Below, piece by piece: positions 5,757 to 10,916 of a DNA stretch of 10,916 nt. Under the pieces are notes generated by a model that was given only the letters and a program-made list of their open reading frames with translations, did not search any database and was not told the origin of the DNA. Source of the stretch: Clostridia bacterium (lineage in GTDB: Bacteria; Bacillota; Clostridia; Saccharofermentanales; UBA5734); the NCBI GenBank assembly GCA_009929975.1, contig RZZF01000032.1, forward strand, positions 1-10,916, in the 5' to 3' direction. The position numbers were made by a program, and so were the translations under genes. Within the stretch, counting starts at the first letter, position 1; each line of letters starts with the position of its first letter.

Positions 5757-5765
5757 TGGTATGAT
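5757..5765 (+). promoter_or_regulatory. Extended -10 promoter for rnj
   Basis: TGGTATGAT is an extended -10 (TATGAT, one mismatch). The -35 at 17 bases (TAGGAA, 5737-5742) is poor. Start near 5772 would give a leader of about 85 bases that contains the paired hairpins at 5799-5842. Confidence 0.45.
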
Positions 5766-5798
5766 AAGATAAAGAGAATGCCCTGATAGCGGCCTTAC

Positions 5799-5842
5799 TC
5801 GTCTTTTGAGCGAATCAAGACGATTCGCTGAACATATTTTTT
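5799..5842 (+). promoter_or_regulatory. rnj leader with two competing hairpins (possible attenuator)
   Basis: AGCGAATC (5809-5816) and GATTCGCT (5822-5829) form a perfect 8-bp stem with loop AAGAC. TCGTCTT (5799-5805) can instead pair with AAGACGA (5817-5823), which uses that loop and two bases of the right arm, so the two folds exclude each other. Six Ts follow at 5837-5842, seven bases after the second stem, and run straight into the Shine-Dalgarno GGAGGA (5843-5848). The gap before the Ts makes it an imperfect terminator; control of ribosome access or of RNA decay is equally possible. Confidence 0.45.
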
Positions 5843-5856
5843 GGAGGAATACCCTG

Positions 5857-7827
5857 ATGTCAGAAAACTCAAGTACAGGACAGACGCAAAAGCGTCGTTC
5901 TTCGAACAGCCGCCGGCGCAAAAGCAACGCCGGCGCAAAACCGAATCCGGCCCCTGCGGCACAAGCCGCTGCGGGTGCCGCAGGTTCAACGGAAAGCCGG
6001 AGATCAGCACCAAGACGGCGCTCTGCTGCCAGACCGGCAGCCAAACAACCGGCGGAAGGTCGTCAGCCTCAGGCTTCACCAGCCGCGGCGGTTGTACAGG
6101 AAGGCAAACCGGCCACCAAACGTCGGCGCAGACGTTCACCGGCTCGTCCCGGCACAACCTCAACAGAAACCCGTCTGAGAATCATCCCTCTGGGAGGAAT
6201 GCGGGAAATCGGCAAAAACCTGACAGTCTATGAATACGATCAGGATATGATCATCGTTGACTGCGGCATTACGTTTCCAGATGAAGACATGCCGGGCATC
6301 GATATCGTTGTTCCGGATTTCGCCTATGTTCTGCAGAACAAGAAGAAATTGCGAGGGATCTTCCTGACCCATGGCCATGAAGATCATATCGGCGCGCTGC
6401 CCTGGCTGCTGCGTGATATCAAGGTGCCTGTCTACGGAAGCCGCATGACACTCGAACTGGTCCGGCGCAAACTGGAAGACCGCGGAACCGGTGTCAAGGG
6501 AGCCCAGCTCAATGCTGTCAGTGACGGCGCTGTCATCGACGCCGGCTGCTTTAATGTCGAATTCATCCATGTTAATCACAGCATCGCGGATGCCAACAGC
6601 CTGGCCATCCGGACACCGGCCGGAATCATCTTCCATTCCGGCGACTTCAAAATTGACTATACGCCAATCAATGGCGGTCCAATGGATCTCAGCCGGATCG
6701 CCCAGATCGGTTCGGAAGGCGTTCTCCTGATGTTCTGTGAAAGCACCAATGTCGAGAAGGCGGGGTTCTCTCCTTCAGAAAGCACGGTCGGTGAAGCATT
6801 CGCTGAACTGTTCGGCAAGGCCACGGGCCGCATTTTCGTCGCGACATTTTCATCCAATGTCTTCCGTATCCAGCAGATCCTGACAGCCGCGGAAAAGCAT
6901 AACCGCAAGGTCGCGCTGCTCGGCCGCAGCATGCTGAATGTCTTTGACGCCGCCAATTCGCTCGGCTACCTTGATTTTCGTCCGGATACCCTGATCGAAG
7001 TCAAGGAGATTGATCGCTATGATCCCGATCAGATTGTTCTGATTACAACCGGCAGCCAGGGAGAACCGATGGCCGCGCTGACCCGAATGGCCTTCTCCGA
7101 ACACCGGACAGTCGAGATTCACCAGGGTGACACAGTCATTCTGTCATCGAGCGCGATTCCCGGTAATGAGAAACCGATTTACCGCGTGATCAATGAGCTG
7201 TTCCGCCGCGGCGCGAAAGTAATCTATGAATCGATTTCTGACATTCATGTCTCCGGCCATGCCTATCGTGAGGAATTGAAGCTGATCCACAGCCTGGTCA
7301 AACCCCGCTATTTCGTTCCGGCCCACGGCGAATACCGTCATCTGTACCGACATGCCGAACTGGGCCATCAAATGGGAATGGACTGGAAACAAATCTTTAT
7401 CCTCAATAATGGCGACATCCTCGAGATTGGTGATGAAAAGGCGGATATCACCGGCTTTACCAATGCCGCGGGTGTCATGATCGATGGCTCCGGTATGGGC
7501 GATGTGGATAATCTTGTCCTGCGCGATCGTCTGCTGCTCGCGGATGATGGTGTCGTGACAGTCTTTATCGCGATCGACCGCGCCAGTGGCCAGATCATCG
7601 GCGAACCGGACATTCAGGCCCGCGGTTTCATTTATGAAAGCGAAACTCAGACCGTGATCAATGAATGCCGGACGCGGATCAACCAGTTCGCCAAGCGCAC
7701 CGACGCGGCCAACAAACCTCTGGCCGCGATGATCAGCAGCGGCGCGCTGCGTGACCAGCTGAGGGATCTGTTTTTCCACAAAACCAAGCGTCGTCCGGTA
7801 ATTCTGGTCTCAGTTCTGGAAATCTGA
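5857..7827 (+). CDS. rnj: Ribonuclease J with an unusually long basic N-terminal extension
   Basis: RNase J is a metallo-beta-lactamase/beta-CASP enzyme with 5'-3' exonuclease and endonuclease activity, central to mRNA decay and rRNA maturation in Firmicutes. In this 656-residue protein the core starts near residue 105 (LRIIPLGGMREIGKN). Metal and catalytic motifs are all present: THGHEDHIG (171-179), HVNHSIAD (238-245), HSGDFKID (260-267), and the beta-CASP motifs ATFSSNV (329-335), TTGSQGEPMAAL (397-408), SGHA (466-469) and PAHGEY (488-493), followed by the C-terminal domain ending VSVLEI. Residues 1-104 are low-complexity Arg/Lys/Ala/Pro with an RRRRR cluster near 90, about 100 residues beyond the usual 550-560. 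ATG 5857 is set by GGAGGA eight bases upstream; an earlier in-frame ATG at 5806 lacks such a site and lies inside the leader hairpins. A sugar epimerase gene follows after 20 bases. Confidence 0.95.
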   Translation: MSENSSTGQTQKRRSSNSRRRKSNAGAKPNPAPAAQAAAGAAGSTESRRSAPRRRSAARPAAKQPAEGRQPQASPAAAVVQEGKPATKRRRRRSPARPGTTSTETRLRIIPLGGMREIGKNLTVYEYDQDMIIVDCGITFPDEDMPGIDIVVPDFAYVLQNKKKLRGIFLTHGHEDHIGALPWLLRDIKVPVYGSRMTLELVRRKLEDRGTGVKGAQLNAVSDGAVIDAGCFNVEFIHVNHSIADANSLAIRTPAGIIFHSGDFKIDYTPINGGPMDLSRIAQIGSEGVLLMFCESTNVEKAGFSPSESTVGEAFAELFGKATGRIFVATFSSNVFRIQQILTAAEKHNRKVALLGRSMLNVFDAANSLGYLDFRPDTLIEVKEIDRYDPDQIVLITTGSQGEPMAALTRMAFSEHRTVEIHQGDTVILSSSAIPGNEKPIYRVINELFRRGAKVIYESISDIHVSGHAYREELKLIHSLVKPRYFVPAHGEYRHLYRHAELGHQMGMDWKQIFILNNGDILEIGDEKADITGFTNAAGVMIDGSGMGDVDNLVLRDRLLLADDGVVTVFIAIDRASGQIIGEPDIQARGFIYESETQTVINECRTRINQFAKRTDAANKPLAAMISSGALRDQLRDLFFHKTKRRPVILVSVLEI

Positions 7828-7847
7828 TGATATGAGAGGAAATCATT

Positions 7848-8816
7848 ATGTCTGAACAAAAACCCCGCTTCTTCAGAGCGGGTGGTTATGAAGCCGCGGT
7901 CCTGCCGTCTGCCGGTGCCAATGTCTATCAGCTGCGCAAAGATGGTTATGACCTGCTGCGTCCCGCGGCATCAGCCGATGTGGTCGCTGCGATGCCGGTG
8001 ATTCATGGCCTGCCCATTCTCTTCCCGCCGAATCGGATTGCCGGAGGGCGATTTGTCCACCATGGCCGGACCTATCAATTTCCCGTCACTGAAACGGCAA
8101 CCGGAAATTCCATCCACGGCTTTCTCTATCAGCAGGATTGGACGCTGACCGTCATCCGTGAAGATGACGATGCAGCCGAGTTCCGCCTGCAATGGACGAT
8201 GGACCCGGACTCGCCGGACTTTGCCAATTATCCGCACCCGTTCGCGGCTTGGCTGGATTATCGGCTCAGCCACGACGGGTTGGAACAGACGCTCACCCTG
8301 CACAATCAGAGTGATGAGCCCATGCCGGTCGGTATCGGCTGGCATACGGCCTTCAATCTGAAACTGACAGCAGAGACCGATCCCACTGCTGTCCGCGTCC
8401 GCGCCTCGATCGGCCAGCGGATCGCACAGAACCGTCAGCTCCTGCCGGATGGCCGGCTGCTCGAGCTGACAGCGGATGAACAGGCCTTCCGTACGGACGG
8501 ACAGCAGCCACTCTATGAGACGATGGATCATCACTATACCGTAAACCCGATCGAATTGGATGGCCAGCCGTTCCACGGTGCCACCCTCGATTTTCCGCTG
8601 GAGAGGCAGCGTGTCATCTATGAAGTTGATCCGCGATATCGCCATTGGATGATCTGGAACTGCGGGCGTGAAGGCAGCTTTATCTGCATTGAACCGCAGA
8701 ACTGGCGCATCAACGCGCCGAACCTCGGATTGCCCGATGACGAATCCGGCATGGATGTTATCGCCCCGGGCGATCAGCTCAATTTCAGGGCAGTGATCCG
8801 CCTCGAATCGATCTGA
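7848..8816 (+). CDS. Aldose 1-epimerase (GalM-like mutarotase)
   Basis: Members interconvert alpha and beta anomers of sugars such as galactose or glucose in the cytoplasm. The 322-residue protein has the family's catalytic layout: NSIHGF with His90, GIGWHTAFN with His166, and CIEPQNW with Glu282 as the likely general base; FPPNRIAGG (59-67) is the early substrate-side Asn-Arg motif. The 'GFLYQQDW' and 'EPQNWRINAPN' style fits the aldose-1-epimerase-like branch found in Firmicutes rather than classical GalM, so exact sugar specificity is open. Start ATG 7848 follows AGAGGA (7835-7840) by seven bases and lies 20 bases after the rnj stop with no terminator between, so the two are probably co-transcribed. 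No galactose genes are adjacent, and the link to RNase J may be only positional. Confidence 0.87.
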   Translation: MSEQKPRFFRAGGYEAAVLPSAGANVYQLRKDGYDLLRPAASADVVAAMPVIHGLPILFPPNRIAGGRFVHHGRTYQFPVTETATGNSIHGFLYQQDWTLTVIREDDDAAEFRLQWTMDPDSPDFANYPHPFAAWLDYRLSHDGLEQTLTLHNQSDEPMPVGIGWHTAFNLKLTAETDPTAVRVRASIGQRIAQNRQLLPDGRLLELTADEQAFRTDGQQPLYETMDHHYTVNPIELDGQPFHGATLDFPLERQRVIYEVDPRYRHWMIWNCGREGSFICIEPQNWRINAPNLGLPDDESGMDVIAPGDQLNFRAVIRLESI

Positions 8817-8831
8817 ACACAGCGCTGTAAA

Positions 8832-8867
8832 AAAAAGAGGTGGTTCCCGCGGGAATCACCTCTTTTT
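8832..8867. terminator. Bidirectional intrinsic terminator after the epimerase gene
   Basis: GAGGTGGTTCC (8837-8847) pairs with GGAATCACCTC (8852-8862), 11 bp with one G-T wobble and a CGCG tetraloop. The stem is flanked by an A-run (8829-8836) and T5 (8863-8867). It suits both the plus-strand epimerase gene and the minus-strand corrinoid gene, whose stop codon is at 8888. Confidence 0.93.
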
Positions 8868-8887
8868 GAGTCTAGATAAACTGACAA

Positions 8888-9523
8888 TCAGCCGGCAAGC
8901 GCGGTAACCGCGACTTCAGCAGCGGTCGCTGCGTCCGGTGCGTAGGCATCGGCTCCGATGCTCTGGGCAAATGTCTCATTGACAGGAGCACCTCCGACCA
9001 TGATCGTCACCTGATCACGGATCCCGGCGGCATCAGCGGCTTGGACAACGGCCTTCATTTCACCCATCGTCGTGGTCAACAGCGCCGAGCAGCAGATCAG
9101 CTGTGCCTGATGTTCGCGGGCCAGGCTGATGAACTGTTCCGCTGACACATCGGTTCCGGCATCGATGACTTCAATCCCCTTGCCTTCGAGCATCATGCCA
9201 ACGAGATTCTTGCCGATGTCATGAAGATCACCCTTGACGGTGCCAATGACAGCCTTGCCGATCGCCTGAACCCCATCCGCCACCAGCAGGGGCTTAAGAA
9301 TTGCGGTTCCGGCCTTCATCGCGCGTGCGGCGACCAGGACATCAGGAACATAAACTTCATTATTCTTGAATTTGACACCGACGATATTCATGCCGTCCAG
9401 CAGACCCTCATTGAGAATTTTTTCCGCTGCGATTTTTTCATCGACGGCGGATTGCACGAGGCTCTTAACATCCTTTGCCTTCCCTTTTTGCAAAGCTTCA
9501 GAGATCTGTCTGAGTATTTCCAT
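8888..9523 (-). CDS. Corrinoid (B12-binding) methyl-carrier protein of the methyltransferase type
   Basis: These two-domain proteins (MtbC/MttC/MtgC-like) carry a methyl group on cobalamin between a substrate methyltransferase and a second methyltransferase. The 211-residue product has the usual length: a helical cap domain (about residues 1-85, with GMNIVGVKFKNNEVYVPDVLVAARAM) and a Rossmann-like B12 domain (about 90-211). The latter carries GDLHDIGKN at 98-106, where His101 is the lower axial cobalt ligand, then SALLTTTM (146-153) and GGAPV (177-181). ATG 9523 follows GGAGG (9537-9533) by nine bases. It has its own extended -10 promoter and a downstream terminator, so it appears to be a single-gene unit. 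No partner methyltransferase or activator is visible nearby, so the methyl donor (methylamine, glycine betaine, methanol or another) cannot be inferred. No B12 riboswitch fits the short leader. Confidence 0.92.
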   Translation of the reverse strand: MEILRQISEALQKGKAKDVKSLVQSAVDEKIAAEKILNEGLLDGMNIVGVKFKNNEVYVPDVLVAARAMKAGTAILKPLLVADGVQAIGKAVIGTVKGDLHDIGKNLVGMMLEGKGIEVIDAGTDVSAEQFISLAREHQAQLICCSALLTTTMGEMKAVVQAADAAGIRDQVTIMVGGAPVNETFAQSIGADAYAPDAATAAEVAVTALAG

Positions 9524-9564
9524 TGATCATTTCCTCCCGCATTTGATAGGTCAATGCTTTTGTC

Positions 9565-9573
9565 ATTATACCA
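9565..9573 (-). promoter_or_regulatory. Extended -10 promoter for the corrinoid gene
   Basis: Minus strand reads TGGTATAAT (9573-9565), a perfect extended -10. A weak TTGCGT lies at a short 15-base spacing. The start near 9558 leaves about 35 bases to ATG 9523, containing a small bulged hairpin (GCATTGA / TCAAATGC) just before the ribosome binding site. Between here and the rel stop (9574-9659) I see only a weak 5-bp GCCGG/CCGGC stem and no good terminator for rel. Confidence 0.6.
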
Positions 9574-9659
9574 TTATTGACGATCACGCAACGCACAAAA
9601 TTCAGACTTCACACAGCCCGTCCATCCGCCGGTTCATTTTCTGCCGGCACCGGTCTTTG

Positions 9660-10916
9660 TCAGTGGCCGCGCAGCACATCAATCACATCCCGAACGGCTT
9701 TGATTCGCCCCATCACCCGGTCAAACTGGTTCTGGCTGTTGACCTCTATGGTCATGATCAGGGTCGCGGTCACATCTTTCATCGCCGTCATCTGTCCCGA
9801 GATAATCGAGACTTTTTCCTCCGCGATCGCATTGGAGACATCCGCAAGCAAATGGCGCCGGTCCCGGGCGAGAATCTTCAATTCCACCTGATAGGTTGAC
9901 TGCCGGTCATCTTTGTCCCAGGCGACATCAATCAGCCGTGACGCTTTTTCCGCGTCGACACCGGAGCGGTCAGCACTCTGTAGCAGATGGCGGATATTGG
10001 AACAATCGGTCCGATGAACCGCGACACCCTTGCCGCGGGTGACATAACCGATGATCGGATCACCGGGAACCGGGCTGCAGCAGCGGGACAGGCGCACCAG
10101 GCAATTATCCATGCCCTTGACGATAACTCCCTGGTCGTAGCGTGCCTGAGGTTTGCTTTTCACACTGCGGGTGAGCGTCTGGGTCGTTTCATCGCCATTG
10201 ACGGTGACGGCCTGCGGCTCGTGCAGCACCTGACCGGTCCGGGTGACCCGGTAGCCCAGTTTGCGCTGCTCCTCTTCACCGAGAGAACGGATATAGGCAT
10301 CACGCAGGCGCGGGATGACTTTGCCTGCTGATATTCCGCCATATCCGATCGCCGCGTAAAGGTCTTCCAGAGAATGCAGCGTATAGCGTCGATAGATCTT
10401 TTCCAGATGCTCGTTTTTCAGAAGCTGTGCCGTTGTAAAGCCGGCCCGGCGGATCTCCCGCTCCATGACATCCTTGCCGCGGTCGATATTCTCATCGCGC
10501 ATTTCCTTCTTGAACCACTGGCTGATCTTGCTGCGGGCGGACGCGCTCTTGACAGTTTTCAGCCAGTCACGGCTCGGGCCGTGGACTTTGTCAGATGTGA
10601 GGATCTCAATGATATCCCCGTTCTGCAGCTCGTAAGTCAATGGAACCATTTTTCCATTGACCTTGGCACCATACATCCGGTTGCCGATTCCGCTGTGAAT
10701 ATTGTAGGCGAAGTCAATCGGGATAGACCCCGCCGGCAGGGCCCGCACATCACCTTTCGGAGTAAACACGAACACCTCGTCCGCGACCAGGCCGTTCTTC
10801 AGCGATTCCATATATTCGCCGGCATCACGCATTTCCTTCTGCCATTCCAGCAGCTGGCGCAGCCAAGCGAGTTTTGACTCCTCAGTCTGATCATCCTTGC
10901 CGCGACTCTTGTCGCC
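9660..10916 (-). CDS. rel: Bifunctional (p)ppGpp synthetase/hydrolase Rel, C-terminal regulatory half (cut by the right edge)
   Basis: Rel makes and degrades the stringent-response alarmone (p)ppGpp. The visible 418 residues run from GDKSRGKDD at the edge to TGA 9662-9660. They begin with the KLAWLRQLLEWQKEM segment that ends the synthetase region, so both catalytic domains lie outside the window. Next come the TGS domain (about 47-108, VFVFTPKGDV...DFAYNIHSGIGN), a helical domain (about 112-215), the zinc-finger/conserved-cysteine region (about 265-310, with CLVRLSRCCSPVPGD and HRTDCSN) and a C-terminal ACT domain (about 345-418). These parts contact the ribosome and uncharged tRNA and control the enzyme. 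No internal frame break is seen. The Dtd gene that often follows rel in Firmicutes is absent; a corrinoid gene with its own promoter follows instead. Confidence 0.95.
   Translation of the reverse strand, partial: GDKSRGKDDQTEESKLAWLRQLLEWQKEMRDAGEYMESLKNGLVADEVFVFTPKGDVRALPAGSIPIDFAYNIHSGIGNRMYGAKVNGKMVPLTYELQNGDIIEILTSDKVHGPSRDWLKTVKSASARSKISQWFKKEMRDENIDRGKDVMEREIRRAGFTTAQLLKNEHLEKIYRRYTLHSLEDLYAAIGYGGISAGKVIPRLRDAYIRSLGEEEQRKLGYRVTRTGQVLHEPQAVTVNGDETTQTLTRSVKSKPQARYDQGVIVKGMDNCLVRLSRCCSPVPGDPIIGYVTRGKGVAVHRTDCSNIRHLLQSADRSGVDAEKASRLIDVAWDKDDRQSTYQVELKILARDRRHLLADVSNAIAEEKVSIISGQMTAMKDVTATLIMTIEVNSQNQFDRVMGRIKAVRDVIDVLRGH

Noticed and set aside
5806..5856. Upstream ATG 5806 as the rnj start
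   Set aside because: It has no Shine-Dalgarno and would translate through the leader hairpins and the real GGAGGA site; ATG 5857 is much better placed.
5367..6044. rpsT as a 225-residue protein with a long N-terminal extension
   Set aside because: The true start at 5630 has a full GGAGGTGA site and is the family N-terminus; the extension is antisense to rnj and spans the rpsT promoter.
9524..9659. Cobalamin riboswitch before the corrinoid gene, or a dtd gene after rel
   Set aside because: The predicted leader is about 35 bases without a B12-box, and the only open frame after rel is 11 codons.

Overview
The window looks like a chromosomal housekeeping segment from an anaerobic, Clostridia-like member of the Bacillota (Firmicutes) with fairly GC-rich coding DNA. 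The clues are TmcAL (a largely Firmicutes tRNA-modification enzyme), RNase J, a long Rel (p)ppGpp synthetase/hydrolase, a corrinoid protein of the methylotrophic/acetogenic type, strong GGAGG ribosome binding sites and intrinsic terminators. I cannot name the species. No phage, transposase, CRISPR array, tRNA or rRNA was seen.

Layout: (1) 1-2612, all minus strand: a membrane-anchored extracytoplasmic protein with a Pro/Thr linker (1344-2612), a conserved protein of unknown function (559-1215), a gene-poor AT-richer gap (236-558) and the N-terminus of a probable ABC-2-type permease leaving the left edge (1-235). (2) 2720-5284, plus strand: tmcAL, predicted to be leaderless, then tyrS, whose promoter overlaps the tmcAL stop codon. 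Both act on tRNA. (3) A bidirectional terminator separates tyrS from convergent rpsT (5367-5630, minus). (4) rpsT is divergent from the RNase J gene rnj (5857-7827), which is followed closely by an aldose 1-epimerase-like gene (7848-8816). (5) A second bidirectional terminator lies before convergent minus-strand genes: a corrinoid protein (8888-9523) and the C-terminal part of rel (9660-10916, cut by the right edge).

The most unusual stretch is 290-526, read on the minus strand. It holds a 27-residue hydrophobic peptide ORF with a strong Shine-Dalgarno (SD) site. That site lies inside a 12-bp hairpin, a second AT-rich hairpin follows the ORF, and a perfect 15-nt inverted repeat would join the two ends of the segment. 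The nested layout resembles a self-closing small-peptide mRNA, such as type I toxin mRNAs, but a mobile-element remnant or a degenerated secreted-protein gene is also possible.

Two other regulatory points stand out. The rnj leader has two mutually exclusive hairpins before a U-run and the SD. Six of the seven better-supported promoters carry an extended -10 (TGn before the hexamer), while the only one without it (tyrS) has a perfect -35. Overall the segment links translation (TmcAL, TyrS, S20), RNA decay (RNase J) and stringent control (Rel), with small metabolic and envelope genes between them.
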